The notes under the pieces are model-generated. The model was not told the origin of the DNA. It made no database searches and worked only from the letters and a program-made list of their open reading frames with translations. 64,000 nt of DNA. It comes from Chitinophagaceae bacterium UBA1953 (GTDB taxonomy: Bacteria > Bacteroidota > Bacteroidia > Chitinophagales > Chitinophagaceae). The stretch spans positions 1 to 64,000 of the forward strand of contig DDEN01000045.1 in the NCBI GenBank assembly GCA_002336115.1, in the 5' to 3' direction. Made by a program: the position numbers and the translations under genes. This document shows positions 1 through 8,477 of the stretch, one piece after another (position 1 is the first letter of the stretch; each line of letters opens with the position of its first letter).

Positions 1-472
1 TTTCGTGCAGCATACCCTGGCGTGCAGCACCATCACCAAAAAATGTAAGAGCTACGTTACCTGTACCATTGTACTTTTCAGGAAAAGCCAAACCTGCACC
101 AGTACCAATTTGTGCACCCACAATACCATGTCCGCCAAAAAAGCCTACATCAGCTCCAAAGAAGTGCATACTTCCACCCTTACCTTTTGAGCAACCTGTT
201 GCTTTACCATACATTTCAGCCATACAGCTTTTTGCACTCACACCTTTGGCAATTGCCAAACCATGATCCCTGTACGCTGTAATCATTTTGTCTTCTGGTT
301 TGGTTGCTGTCATACAGCCGGCAGCAATAGCTTCCTGACCGATATAAAGGTGACAAAAACCACGAATTTTCTGCATTCCATACAACTGTCCTGTCTTTTC
401 TTCAAACTTGCGCAGCAGGAGCATTAATTCGTACCAGTATAAATAAGTTTCTTTAGTGAATTTAGTGGCCAC
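1..472 (-). CDS. pdhA: Pyruvate dehydrogenase E1 component subunit alpha (partial, C-terminus outside window)
   Basis: This is the thiamine-diphosphate E1 alpha subunit that decarboxylates pyruvate in the pyruvate dehydrogenase complex in the cytoplasm. About 157 N-terminal residues are present. They include the conserved YRDHG segment, the GCSKGKGGSMH loop and the start of the thiamine-diphosphate motif (GDGAARQG). The start is read as GTG at 472, because the sequence after it (VATKFTKETYLYW) matches the usual N-terminus and no ATG lies nearby. A matching -7 promoter element sits 21 bases upstream. The E3 subunit candidate (lpdA) is 28 kb away, so the complex is not encoded as one operon. 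Family assignment is firm. The 3' end runs off the left edge. Confidence 0.95.
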   Translation of the reverse strand, partial: MATKFTKETYLYWYELMLLLRKFEEKTGQLYGMQKIRGFCHLYIGQEAIAAGCMTATKPEDKMITAYRDHGLAIAKGVSAKSCMAEMYGKATGCSKGKGGSMHFFGADVGFFGGHGIVGAQIGTGAGLAFPEKYNGTGNVALTFFGDGAARQGMLHE

Positions 473-493
473 GTTTCAATTTTTTTAGAGTGG

Positions 494-501
494 CAAAGAT
501 A
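494..501 (-). promoter_or_regulatory. Candidate -7 promoter element of pdhA
   Basis: On the minus strand the bases read TATCTTTG, an exact match to the Bacteroidetes -7 consensus TAnnTTTG, 21 bases before the GTG start. No convincing -33 TTTG is at the expected spacing. Confidence 0.5.
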
Positions 502-700
502 AGGGTGTAAAGGCAAATAAACGTACCCTGTTTTGACCTGTGGATTTTTGGTGAAACCAGCTGTTTTGCATCCAGCAGCAGCGGTGGCATCGCACTCTTA
601 TACTGCAGGTCAACATTCAGCCTTTTTCATCGTCTTTCATTACAGTACCCTCCCGCTGCCAATCCTGCATCTGTCCAACAAAGCCATCCAAGGAGTGCTT

Positions 701-737
701 CATACATCCTACCTCATACCTCCTACATCCTTCATCA
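701..737. repeat. Degenerate CATACATCCTAC-type tandem repeat before recF
   Basis: This low-complexity stretch repeats variants of CATACATCCTAC/CTCATACCTCC and ends 17 bases before the recF start. It resembles the stretch at 27494-27530 and belongs with the other dispersed repeats in this window. It has no coding support. Confidence 0.6.
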
Positions 738-742
738 TTTCT

Positions 743-750
743 TATCTTGC
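743..750 (+). promoter_or_regulatory. Candidate -7 element of recF, very close to the start codon
   Basis: TATCTTGC is a seven-of-eight match to TAnnTTTG. It ends only 4 bases before the ATG at 755, so transcription would begin at or next to the start codon. Confidence 0.4.
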
Positions 751-754
751 ACCC

Positions 755-1837
755 ATGCTTTCGCTCCGGTCAATTGCGGTTACTCAGTTTAAAAACTATA
801 CCCATCAGCAGTTTCGTTTTGATGAGGACATTGTGGCCATTACCGGCGATAACGGCATTGGTAAAACCAACCTGCTCGATGCCATTCATTACCTCTGCTT
901 TACCAAAAGCTATTTTTCGGGAAGCGATGGCAACAATGTGCAGCACGGATGCTATGGTTTCAGGCTGGAGGGTATGATGAACATTGGCGAACAGGATGTA
1001 AACACTACCATCGTTTTGCGGGAAAATGGTAAAAAAGAAATCAGCTGCAATGGTGCTTCCTACGAAAAATTTTCGCAGCACATCGGCAAATATCCCTGCG
1101 TGGTTATTGCGCCCGATGATGTGGAACTGATTATTGGCGGAAGCGAAGAACGAAGAAAGTTTTTAGATACCGTTCTTTCACAGATTAATGCCGATTATCT
1201 GCAGCAACTAATCGCATACAACAAAATACTACAGCAACGAAACAGCTACCTCAAGTCCTCCGCACAAACACAAACAAGAAACGACGCTCTGCTTGATGTA
1301 CTGGATGAACAATTGCTCCAGGCCGGGAATTTGATTTTCCAGTCGAGAAAAGATTTTTTGCCGGGCTTCAATCAATCTGTCACTACTTTTTACAAAATTA
1401 TTGCGGGAAGAGATGAAGCAGTTGAAGTATTGTACGAAAGCCAGTTGCTGCAACAGCCGTTTGAAACATTGCTGAAACAAACAAGAGAAAAAGATTACCT
1501 GCTGCAACGGACTTCGGCCGGAATTCATAAAGATGATTTATTATTTGAAATGAACAAGGAGGCGTTTAAGCAAACAGCATCGCAGGGACAACGCAAGAGT
1601 TTATTGTTCGGGCTGAAACTTGCCGAAGCAGAAACCATTAAACTGCAAAAAGGGTTTGCTCCTTTTTTATTACTTGATGATGTATTTGAAAAATTAGATG
1701 AACAGCGCATGCACAACCTGCTTGAGTACGTATGCAGAAAACTTGGCGGGCAAACCTTTTTAACCGACACACACAAACAAAGAATTGAACAAACATTTCA
1801 GCAGCTTGGCATGAAAATTCAGCTAATTGAGTTATAA
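755..1837 (+). CDS. recF: DNA replication and repair protein RecF
   Basis: RecF is an SMC-like ATPase that helps load RecA at single-strand gaps. The 360-residue product has a Walker A motif (GDNGIGKTN, about residues 31-39), the ABC signature region (GQRKSLLFGLKLAE) and Walker B (LLLDDVFEKLDEQR, about 305-318). ATG 755 is chosen because the protein begins there with the typical MLSLRSIAVTQFKNY core. The open frame reaches back to a TTG at 533, but that extension is repeat-like and lacks family similarity. A DUF721 gene follows 20 bases later, the usual order in Bacteroidetes. Confidence 0.95.
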   Translation: MLSLRSIAVTQFKNYTHQQFRFDEDIVAITGDNGIGKTNLLDAIHYLCFTKSYFSGSDGNNVQHGCYGFRLEGMMNIGEQDVNTTIVLRENGKKEISCNGASYEKFSQHIGKYPCVVIAPDDVELIIGGSEERRKFLDTVLSQINADYLQQLIAYNKILQQRNSYLKSSAQTQTRNDALLDVLDEQLLQAGNLIFQSRKDFLPGFNQSVTTFYKIIAGRDEAVEVLYESQLLQQPFETLLKQTREKDYLLQRTSAGIHKDDLLFEMNKEAFKQTASQGQRKSLLFGLKLAEAETIKLQKGFAPFLLLDDVFEKLDEQRMHNLLEYVCRKLGGQTFLTDTHKQRIEQTFQQLGMKIQLIEL

Positions 1838-1845
1838 CAAACAAT

Positions 1846-1853
1846 TACCTTCG
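1846..1853 (+). promoter_or_regulatory. Candidate -7 element of the DUF721 gene
   Basis: TACCTTCG is a seven-of-eight match to TAnnTTTG and ends 4 bases before the ATG at 1858. This predicts a leaderless transcript in addition to any read-through from recF. Confidence 0.4.
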
Positions 1854-1857
1854 CAAC

Positions 1858-2139
1858 ATGGGTGAAGTATCGTTACAGGAAGCTATTCAGCAATTCTTAA
1901 ACCAGAGCAAACTCAAGCAAAGAGTACAGGCACTTGAAATAAAAGATGTGTGGGAAGAGCTGATGGGCAAAACCATTGCAAAATATACCGATGATATTAA
2001 ACTCATCAATCAGCAACTGATTATAACCACAAATGTTGCCCCTCTTAAACAGGAGCTTCTATACCAGAAAGAGAAAATACGTAACCGCATTAACGAGCTG
2101 TTTAATGAACATGCTGTAAAAGAAGTAATCATTAAATAA
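1858..2139 (+). CDS. DUF721 (DciA-like) domain protein
   Basis: This 93-residue protein consists of the DUF721 fold alone. It has an N-terminal helix (VSLQEAIQQFLNQSKL), a conserved WEELMGKTIAKYT segment, and a beta-rich part followed by the LKQELLYQKEKIRNRIN helix. Related DUF721 proteins include DciA, which supports loading of the replicative helicase; that role here is inference from family and from adjacency to recF. Length is typical for the short Bacteroidetes form. It lies 20 bases after recF and could be co-transcribed with it. Confidence 0.85.
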   Translation: MGEVSLQEAIQQFLNQSKLKQRVQALEIKDVWEELMGKTIAKYTDDIKLINQQLIITTNVAPLKQELLYQKEKIRNRINELFNEHAVKEVIIK

Positions 2140-2251
2140 GCTTCCTGAAATATCTCATCCACTTCACTGATTCCAGTCATATTTTTAATTGAGTTGATAA
2201 TGAAACTTTGGTAACGTTAAAGAAACGATTAACCATATAAAATTTACTCCC

Positions 2252-2632
2252 ATGAGCTATGTAACCGTTGAGCATTGTGGCAACGATCACCACGAATGGC
2301 TGGCCTCAATTGAGTTTTACGAAAAAGACATTCATATTCTCGAACACAGACTTGCTGAAGTTGTTGGCAAAAACAGCAACCACGATGCGTTGGAAGATGC
2401 AGAACATTTCCAAAATCAATTTATCATCCAAAAAAACACATTACAGGAATTCCGGCACAATATTAATGAACATGAACATTATGCAAAGCTTGATGCAGAG
2501 CGCCATGCCGGGCACATGAACGACGCACATGCAGCCAAACACGACCAGATAAAAGAAGACTTTTCTGGCTTTGAAAAAGTAATTAAAGAACTGAGACACG
2601 ATTTTAACAATTATCTCAGTAAATGGATGTAA
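2252..2632 (+). CDS. Histidine-rich coiled-coil protein of unknown function
   Basis: I do not recognise a named family. The 126-residue product has no signal peptide or membrane segment, is predicted to be almost entirely helical by composition, and contains about 15 histidines (12%). Many fall in His-Asp/Glu pairs (EHEH, DHH-like). This could suit metal binding or acid buffering, but that is inference. ATG 2252 is preceded by an AT-rich leader of about 110 bases. A strong bidirectional hairpin terminator follows 33 bases after the stop. The gene stands alone and converges with the permease gene. Confidence 0.7.
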   Translation: MSYVTVEHCGNDHHEWLASIEFYEKDIHILEHRLAEVVGKNSNHDALEDAEHFQNQFIIQKNTLQEFRHNINEHEHYAKLDAERHAGHMNDAHAAKHDQIKEDFSGFEKVIKELRHDFNNYLSKWM

Positions 2633-2664
2633 TCACATCATAAACCCAAACCATCGATGTAAAA

Positions 2665-2696
2665 TAAAGAAGCTGCCCCGTAAGGCAGCTTCTTTA
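2665..2696. terminator. Bidirectional intrinsic terminator
   Basis: A 13-base perfect stem (2665-2677 with 2684-2696) closes a 6-base loop. It is A/T-flanked on both sides and lies between convergent genes ending at 2632 and 2717. Confidence 0.85.
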
Positions 2697-2716
2697 TTTA
2701 TTACAATTAAAGTGAA

Positions 2717-3766
2717 TTATCCAACACGTACTCTTGGATCAACCACACCATACAATACATCGGCCAGGATATTGATGATAACAAAAATAAATGCACTTAA
2801 CAACACACTGCCCATTACTACCGGATAATCGAGCTTCTCGAGTGCATCAACCGTTACTTTCCCAATTCCCTTCCATCCAAAAATATATTCCACAAAAAAA
2901 GCACCTGCCAGCAGTTCTGCAAACCACCCTGTAACAGCAGTTATAACCGGGTTTAGAGCATTACGCAGTGCATGCGTCCATATAACTGAACGTTTACTCA
3001 GCCCTTTTGCATAAGCAGTACGTATGTAATCCTGGTTCAGCACATCAAGCATTGAACTGCGGGTAAGCTGTGTAATAATTGCAAGTGGACGAATACCTAA
3101 AGTAACAGCAGGAAGCAACAGGTTCTGCAAAGTATAATAGTGTTCTCCGGTTTGTACATCTATATCAAACCAACTGCCGGTCATATTTAAACCTGTGTAT
3201 TTGCTCAGCACAAACCCAAACACGTAGGCAATAAGGATGCCTATAAAAAAAGAGGGCGCTGAAATACCAATAATGCTGCTGAAAACCGCTGAGGTATCCA
3301 GCCATGTATCTTTATTTACTGCTGCAACAACACCAAGCACTACGCCTGCTATTGTTGCAAGCAGCATCGCAGCCAATGCCAGCATAATTGTACCGGGCAA
3401 TGCTTCCATCAGCACTTCACCAACCTGTTTTTTTGTTTGATAACTCCGGCGCAGGTATGGAATTTTTAACGACAGTTTCGTATCTCCACCAATAAAAACT
3501 CCCTTCAGTTGTTTCTTTTCAACATCATCTTTTGAATGTATGGCAACTGGCGAAACATCATTTACATACAGTACAAACTGTTTCCATTTTGGCTGATCGA
3601 GGTATAATTCTTTTTTAATGTTGGCAATCGTTGCACTGTCGCCGGTTTGTCCCAATACAAGCCTTGCAGGATCGCCAAAACCCTGGAACATCCAGAAAAC
3701 AACGGTTACTACTCCTGCTAAAACAAGAATACCGTAGAAGATTTTTTTTAAAATAAACGATGCCAA
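2717..3766 (-). CDS. ABC transporter permease, DppB/OppB type
   Basis: This is an inner-membrane permease of the peptide/nickel ABC importer class. The N-terminal membrane segment (ILKKIFYGILVLAGVVTVV), a long periplasmic loop, and five further membrane segments surround the EAA-type loop (ayAKGLSKRSVIWTHALRNALNPVI). The C-terminus ends DVLYGVVDPRVRVG as in the family. No ATG exists near the start. TTG 3766 is preferred because it gives a typical M-A-S-F-I-L-K-K start 13 bases after the upstream stop; a TTG at 3820 would overlap the upstream gene by 41 bases. No ATPase, binding protein or second permease is adjacent, so the partner subunits lie elsewhere. Confidence 0.88.
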   Translation of the reverse strand: MASFILKKIFYGILVLAGVVTVVFWMFQGFGDPARLVLGQTGDSATIANIKKELYLDQPKWKQFVLYVNDVSPVAIHSKDDVEKKQLKGVFIGGDTKLSLKIPYLRRSYQTKKQVGEVLMEALPGTIMLALAAMLLATIAGVVLGVVAAVNKDTWLDTSAVFSSIIGISAPSFFIGILIAYVFGFVLSKYTGLNMTGSWFDIDVQTGEHYYTLQNLLLPAVTLGIRPLAIITQLTRSSMLDVLNQDYIRTAYAKGLSKRSVIWTHALRNALNPVITAVTGWFAELLAGAFFVEYIFGWKGIGKVTVDALEKLDYPVVMGSVLLSAFIFVIINILADVLYGVVDPRVRVG

Positions 3767-3779
3767 TGCTGCTGTATAA

Positions 3780-4889
3780 TTATTTAATATGTTTAAAATC
3801 TGCACTGCTCCATTTGTCAAGCACTATTGCTCCTTCCATTTTATACAACACGGGATTTGCTCTTGCTGCCGTTTTAATAGCAGTCACATCACAACTCAGC
3901 AAAATTGACTGACTTAATGCAGGATTGGTGATAAACAAAGCCTTCGCCGCATCGGGCATGCCGGTTACTATAATTACTTTTTTCTGAGCAGCCAATGCTG
4001 ACACCTGCTGAATCCACCGGTCAGTTGATTTTATTCCTTCGGTTGTCCGCAGGAAAAGAATATAGTATGTTCCCAACTGTTGTAAAACATGTTCGGTAAT
4101 ATCAACACCTGCCTCTGTTTTGAGATCAAAATCCTTGATTTTCGGTTCATTGTTTTTTCCCTTGGCTATTAGTATCTGCTTACGGTCAACAAACTTCCAT
4201 GTGCTATCGGGCAGTTTTAACATCGAGAATTCCTGTTTCGTACCATTTTTTTCATACGTAAACAGGTAATCAAATTTATCGGGCACCGCATCTGCAGGCA
4301 TTTTTCTTAATTCAAGCAGGTTGTTTCCTTTTTTAAAGGGCAAACAATCAACAACAGGCAGATATTTTAAGGTGTACCACTGAAAACCAAAAGAGAAGAT
4401 GACTGCTGCAGCAATAAAAAAAACATTGAGGCTGTTTTTGCTGAAAAGCGGTTTTATATTTTTCCTGAAGAAAATCAGCACTGTAATTAATACAAGCAAC
4501 AGCAAATCTTTCAGGAACGATTGAAACGGATAAAGCGGAATACAATCGCCAAAACACCCACATGAAGCGAATTTAGCAGAACCATCGGGATTCGTAGCCA
4601 GCCACGCATATCCTGTGAGAAAAGTAAAGAACACAATTAACAGCAATAATAACCAACTGAACAGTTTCATTCTCCAGCCAACTATCAAAGCCACACCTGC
4701 AATAATTTCAAACGCATTCATTATAACAGCCATTGCCAGTGTATAATGATGAAAACCCTGCATTCCCCAGGCTTCAAAAAACTCCTGCATTTTATAACTT
4801 AATCCAAGTGGGTCGTTTGCCTTTACCAGTCCGGAAAAGATAAACAGGATCCCAACAAACCATCGAATAACTGTGAACAATAATTTCAT
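3780..4889 (-). CDS. BT_3928-family DoxX-type membrane protein with thioredoxin-like tail
   Basis: The N-terminal half has about four membrane segments in DoxX/MauE style (RWFVGILFIFSGLVKANDPLGLSYKM) and a cysteine cluster, ASCGCFGDC, after the third segment. A fifth membrane segment precedes a soluble C-terminal domain of about 180 residues. That domain resembles a thioredoxin-like fold (YYILFLRTT, KKVIIVTGMPDAA) but lacks a CxxC. The family is common in Bacteroidetes and its reaction is not established; a redox role is inference. ATG 4889 is chosen over an upstream TTG at 4916, because the bases between are a CACCATTCAC-type repeat. The permease gene follows by 13 bases. Confidence 0.85.
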   Translation of the reverse strand: MKLLFTVIRWFVGILFIFSGLVKANDPLGLSYKMQEFFEAWGMQGFHHYTLAMAVIMNAFEIIAGVALIVGWRMKLFSWLLLLLIVFFTFLTGYAWLATNPDGSAKFASCGCFGDCIPLYPFQSFLKDLLLLVLITVLIFFRKNIKPLFSKNSLNVFFIAAAVIFSFGFQWYTLKYLPVVDCLPFKKGNNLLELRKMPADAVPDKFDYLFTYEKNGTKQEFSMLKLPDSTWKFVDRKQILIAKGKNNEPKIKDFDLKTEAGVDITEHVLQQLGTYYILFLRTTEGIKSTDRWIQQVSALAAQKKVIIVTGMPDAAKALFITNPALSQSILLSCDVTAIKTAARANPVLYKMEGAIVLDKWSSADFKHIK

Positions 4890-4912
4890 TGTGAATAGTG
4901 AATGGTGAATAA
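4890..4912. repeat. CATTCACTATTCAC-type degenerate tandem repeat
   Basis: On the minus strand three copies of a 7-8 base unit (ATTCACC / ATTCACT / ATTCAC) stand directly before the ATG at 4889. The same unit recurs inside prmC at about 26038-26063. Confidence 0.65.
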
Positions 4913-4932
4913 TCAATATATCTTACATCTCC

Positions 4933-5481
4933 CTACTCCTGGTGTACGCCTTCCTCAATCAGTATCAATCCAAAAACCGAATAATTAATAATGTCGTAAT
5001 AATTAGCATCAATGCCTTCACTTACCAATGTTTTCCCGTCATTGGCAAGTATTTGCCTGATGCGCTGCAGCTTGGCAAGAATCAGATCAACAAAACTTTC
5101 CTGGCTCATTTCACGCCATGCCTCACCATAGTCATGATTTTTGTCCAGCATCAACAGTTGCGCCTGTGTAATTTTCTGATCATACATTTCAATCACCTGC
5201 TCAACAGCCAGTTCTTCAGCAGCATCTTCTTTCATCTCCAACTGAATCAAACCAATGATTGCATAATTGAGAATACCTTTAAATTCAGATGCAATTGTAT
5301 CGCCTATCTTTTGCTGTTGTTTTTCCTGAATGGTACGGATACGTTTTGCCTTTATGTAAATCTGGTCAACAATAGAAATGGTACGGTAAACCCTCCATGA
5401 TGTTCCATAATCAATTGTTTTCTTTTTAAAAATATCCCTGCATTCGGCAACAGCGTTTTTATATTGATCGATTGTATTCAT
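4933..5481 (-). CDS. DUF1599 domain protein with internal duplication
   Basis: This 182-residue cytoplasmic protein belongs to the Bacteroidetes DUF1599 family, function unknown. Two similar halves are visible. Each has a YGxxWR motif (YGTSWRVYR near residue 25, YGEAWREMS near 118), then a K-x-R-I-R segment, then an INY-(A/S)-(I/V)-x-GLI-x-IE helix. Conserved D/E residues near each YG motif could bind a metal, but I cannot confirm this. It is transcribed away from folP, 62 bases apart, and the folP neighbourhood is common for this family. Confidence 0.85.
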   Translation of the reverse strand: MNTIDQYKNAVAECRDIFKKKTIDYGTSWRVYRTISIVDQIYIKAKRIRTIQEKQQQKIGDTIASEFKGILNYAIIGLIQLEMKEDAAEELAVEQVIEMYDQKITQAQLLMLDKNHDYGEAWREMSQESFVDLILAKLQRIRQILANDGKTLVSEGIDANYYDIINYSVFGLILIEEGVHQE

Positions 5482-5543
5482 CAGTTATGTATGTAAAAAT
5501 TGTTTCGTTAATTCGTGTTTATAACACATTCCTCAAAAATACA

Positions 5544-6374
5544 ATGTACACACTCAACTGCAAAGGAAGATTACTGGTAATTGAAAATCCGGTTGTAATG
5601 GGTATTTTAAACATTACACCCGATTCGTTCTACAGTGGCAGCCGTGTTCCGAAGAAAGATGAGATGTTGCAAAAAGCCGGGCAAATGCTCAAAGAAGAAG
5701 CTGTTATTCTTGATATTGGCGGACAATCAACACGCCCCGGCAGTAAACGCTTAACTGCCGAGGAAGAAATGGACAGAGTGTTGCCTGCTGTTGAAGTGCT
5801 GAAAGCAACTTACCCCGACTGTTTTATTTCGGTTGATACATTTTACTCCGCAGTTGCAAAGGCTTCTGTTAATGCAGGTGCCGACATTATTAACGACATC
5901 AGTGCAGGAGAACTGGATGATGAAATGATCCCGACTGTTGCAGCATTAAACGTTCCGTATATTGCCATGCACATGAAAGGAACGCCCGACATAATGCAGA
6001 GCAACCCGGCCTATGAAAATGTAACAAGAGAAGTGGTTGATTATTTTATTACAAAAGTTGAGCAGTGCAAAACCGCAGGCATAAAAGATGTTGTAATTGA
6101 TCCCGGATTTGGCTTTGGAAAAACCATTCAGCATAATCTGCAGTTGCTGAAAAACATGGAAGTGTTTCAGATGTTTCATATTCCGGTGCTGGCAGGGTTA
6201 AGCCGTAAATCAACCATCTGGAAAACGCTTGGCATTACTTCCGAAGAAGCGCTGAACGGCACAACAGTTCTTAATACAATTGCATTACAGAAAGGGGCAA
6301 CAATTTTACGGGTACACGATGTTAAGGAAGCGGTTGAAGCAACGAAGCTTTTTTCCGCTTACACAAATGCATAA
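5544..6374 (+). CDS. folP: Dihydropteroate synthase
   Basis: FolP joins 6-hydroxymethyl-dihydropterin diphosphate and 4-aminobenzoate to make dihydropteroate in folate synthesis. The 276-residue TIM barrel shows all family motifs: GILNITPDSF (residues 20-29), DIGGQSTRPGS (57-67), AGADIINDIS, AMHMKGTP, VIDPGFGFGKT and GLSRKSTI. ATG 5544 is preferred, since the extra 24 residues of a longer frame beginning at 5472 have no family counterpart and would overlap the divergent DUF1599 gene. A strong terminator follows directly after the stop. Confidence 0.95.
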   Translation: MYTLNCKGRLLVIENPVVMGILNITPDSFYSGSRVPKKDEMLQKAGQMLKEEAVILDIGGQSTRPGSKRLTAEEEMDRVLPAVEVLKATYPDCFISVDTFYSAVAKASVNAGADIINDISAGELDDEMIPTVAALNVPYIAMHMKGTPDIMQSNPAYENVTREVVDYFITKVEQCKTAGIKDVVIDPGFGFGKTIQHNLQLLKNMEVFQMFHIPVLAGLSRKSTIWKTLGITSEEALNGTTVLNTIALQKGATILRVHDVKEAVEATKLFSAYTNA

Positions 6375-6404
6375 AAAAACCGGGAACTGAAATTCCCGGT
6401 TTTT
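6375..6404. terminator. Bidirectional terminator between folP and the FKBP gene
   Basis: A 12-base perfect stem (6375-6386 with 6393-6404) with a 6-base loop ends in A and T runs, so it works on both strands for the convergent genes. Confidence 0.9.
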
Positions 6405-6423
6405 ATTATCATGAGTGAAATGA

Positions 6424-7386
6424 TTAATGGCCTTGTGGCGCTGTTTGCGTTGGCTGAGCCGGAGCCGGTTTTGTTGCAGTAACATCCAGCAGTTCGATTT
6501 CAAAAACAAGGTTTTCATTTGCCTTGATTGCGGGAGGTGAACCCATTGAACCGTAACCAAGTACAGAAGGAATGTACGCTTTCACTTTACCGCCTTTGCT
6601 GATTTGTTTAACCGCATCTTCAAATCCAGGAATTGAACCCATTTGCCCAATTACAAATGAATAAGGATCTGTGTGATGGAAACTTGAATCAACATTAGAA
6701 TCAAATTTCTTTCCTTCAAAACTCATTCCTGTGTATTTAACAGATACCTTTTTGCCGCTATCGGGTTTGGCACCAGTACCGGCATTGATAATTTCAACAT
6801 AAGTACCCAACGGAGTTTTGGTTGCGTTGATATTATTTTTCTTCAGGTATTCTTCAATCAGTTTATCATCCACTTTTGCCTGCTCAATTTTTTTGAGTGA
6901 ATCCTGGGTTCTTGCTTTTTCCATGATACGCACATTAGCTTTGTCAGCTTCTTCTTTTGTATCAATTATATCAACTACTTTAAATGTACTGATGATATAC
7001 CCGCCTTTTTTGAGGAAAGGAGGAGCCATACCCTGGCTTTGTTTTATAATTGTATCGGTTGACTGACGGATAACAACACTATCGCCTTTTTTTACCTGGG
7101 CAAAAATTGCATAATAATCCGGAGGAATAGAAGCAGAATCCAAAGGAATAACCTGTGTCATAGATCTGCTGGGGTCAGAAAGCAATGTATCTTTTCCGGA
7201 ATTCTGGTAACGAGTTTCACCAAACTGCAATTCAAAAAATTTCCCCTGAGCAATTTTCTTGCCATCGCCTTTGGAAATAATTTTGTAAAGCAAACCGCCC
7301 TTCGTCTTTTTAAAAGAACCTCCGCCACAACTTGCCAGAACTGTAACCGCAAGCAGGGCAATAAAAATGGATTGAATTGTCTTCAT
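6424..7386 (-). CDS. FKBP-type peptidyl-prolyl isomerase lipoprotein
   Basis: This is a predicted periplasm-facing foldase that isomerises prolyl bonds. A lipoprotein signal ends in VLASC with Cys20 as the lipidated residue. A first, degenerate FKBP-like domain spans about residues 30-140. A typical C-terminal FKBP domain (about 195-300) carries VSVKYTGMSFEGKKFDSN, VIPGFEDA-like SIPGFEDAVKQ, YGSMGSPPAIKANENLVFEIELLDV. The tail is rich in Pro, Ala and Thr. The NrnA-like gene lies 9 bases upstream on the same strand, so the two are probably co-transcribed. Confidence 0.92.
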   Translation of the reverse strand: MKTIQSIFIALLAVTVLASCGGGSFKKTKGGLLYKIISKGDGKKIAQGKFFELQFGETRYQNSGKDTLLSDPSRSMTQVIPLDSASIPPDYYAIFAQVKKGDSVVIRQSTDTIIKQSQGMAPPFLKKGGYIISTFKVVDIIDTKEEADKANVRIMEKARTQDSLKKIEQAKVDDKLIEEYLKKNNINATKTPLGTYVEIINAGTGAKPDSGKKVSVKYTGMSFEGKKFDSNVDSSFHHTDPYSFVIGQMGSIPGFEDAVKQISKGGKVKAYIPSVLGYGSMGSPPAIKANENLVFEIELLDVTATKPAPAQPTQTAPQGH

Positions 7387-7395
7387 TGTGTTTAT

Positions 7396-8409
7396 TTAAA
7401 GCGTTTCTAATTGATCTTTATAATCTTTTATTACTTTTTTAAAGAGAGAAATATTGGCATCAAGGCTTTCATCACTTTCACCCCCCGCCGCATTGAAATG
7501 GCCTCCGCCATTAAAGTACCGGCGAGCAAAAGTATTACAATCAAAGTCACCTTTGCTGCGAAAACTCCATTTTCTTTTTTCATCCCTGTCAATTACAAGG
7601 GCTGAAAGTTTAAGTCCCTGTATTCCCAGCGGCAGGTTTACAAGCCCTTCGGTATCGCCTGTTTTAATCTGGTAACGGAGTAAATCCTGCTTGGTTACCC
7701 ACATAAAAGCAGTATTCAGTTCATAATCAATTTCCAGCCTGTGCGATAAAACATGCCCTATAAAACGAAACCTGTTTTCTAAAAAATTGTCGTAAATATT
7801 ATCGTGGATGGGAGTATGCACCAGCCCTCTTCTTTTAAAATCGGCCACCATTTCAAATACAGAAGCCGATGCCGCTGCAAACCGAAAGCTGCCTGTATCT
7901 CCAATTAAACCGGCATAAAGGCATTGCATCATCTCCATATTCAGTTTATCGCTGTTACCGCTCTGCATAATAAAATCGTACACCATTTCGCAGGTGGAGC
8001 TTTTTGTTGTATCACTCACTCCGTAAACAAACATTTCTGTTTGCGGCTCCTTGTGATGATCGACCAAAATCCGTAAAGCATTACTGTTACTTAAACTGCC
8101 CGTCATTTTTTTTGTACGGCTTAACGTATTAAAATCAAGACAAAAAATAAGATCAGCATTTTTAATGATTAGATCACATTTATCAACAGCAGCTTCATAA
8201 TTCAACACTTTATTACATCCGGGCATCCAATCGAGAAAAGCAGCCCAGTTTGTTGGAGAAATAACTTTTACCTCATGCCCTAACTGAATAAGCAAATGGT
8301 ATAATGCCAGCGACGACCCCATAGCATCAGGATCGGGTTTCTGATGTGTAGTTATAACAACCTTGGCTGGCTTGTTTAAAAGCGGGTATAGTTCATTTAT
8401 TGCCTGCAT
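7396..8409 (-). CDS. DHH-family phosphoesterase (NrnA-like nanoRNase / pAp phosphatase)
   Basis: NrnA-type enzymes degrade very short RNAs and may dephosphorylate adenosine 3',5'-bisphosphate. The 337-residue product has THQKPDPDAMGSS (residues 21-33, metal ligands), CLDFN (90-94), the LVDHHKEP motif (115-122, DHH) and a C-terminal DHHA1 substrate motif, GGGHFNAAGG (about 301-310). ATG 8409 is chosen because a TAnnTTTG promoter element lies 11 bases upstream. The longer open frame from a GTG at 8511 is repeat-derived. Family is firm; the exact substrate is inferred. Confidence 0.9.
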   Translation of the reverse strand: MQAINELYPLLNKPAKVVITTHQKPDPDAMGSSLALYHLLIQLGHEVKVISPTNWAAFLDWMPGCNKVLNYEAAVDKCDLIIKNADLIFCLDFNTLSRTKKMTGSLSNSNALRILVDHHKEPQTEMFVYGVSDTTKSSTCEMVYDFIMQSGNSDKLNMEMMQCLYAGLIGDTGSFRFAAASASVFEMVADFKRRGLVHTPIHDNIYDNFLENRFRFIGHVLSHRLEIDYELNTAFMWVTKQDLLRYQIKTGDTEGLVNLPLGIQGLKLSALVIDRDEKRKWSFRSKGDFDCNTFARRYFNGGGHFNAAGGESDESLDANISLFKKVIKDYKDQLETL

Positions 8410-8420
8410 AACAGCGGTTG

Positions 8421-8428
8421 CAAATGTA
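8421..8428 (-). promoter_or_regulatory. Candidate -7 element of the NrnA-like gene
   Basis: Minus-strand TACATTTG matches TAnnTTTG exactly, 11 bases before the ATG at 8409. It helps to decide that start. Confidence 0.5.
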
Positions 8429-8440
8429 GGGGAAAGCAAT

Positions 8441-8477
8441 GAGGTTTGAGGTTTGAGATTTGAAATTTGCAGTTCGT
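8441..8477. repeat. GGTTTGAGGTTTGAGATTTGA-type degenerate repeat
   Basis: About four copies of a 7-8 base unit (GGTTTGA / GATTTGA / AATTTG) lie between the NrnA-like gene and ndk. It is a separate sequence family from the CATTCACC and GTACGATG repeats, but has the same unit length and intergenic placement. Confidence 0.6.

Noticed and set aside
533..754. N-terminal extension of recF starting from TTG at 533
   Set aside because: The 74 added residues lack similarity to RecF and include a repeat; the family start is at 755.
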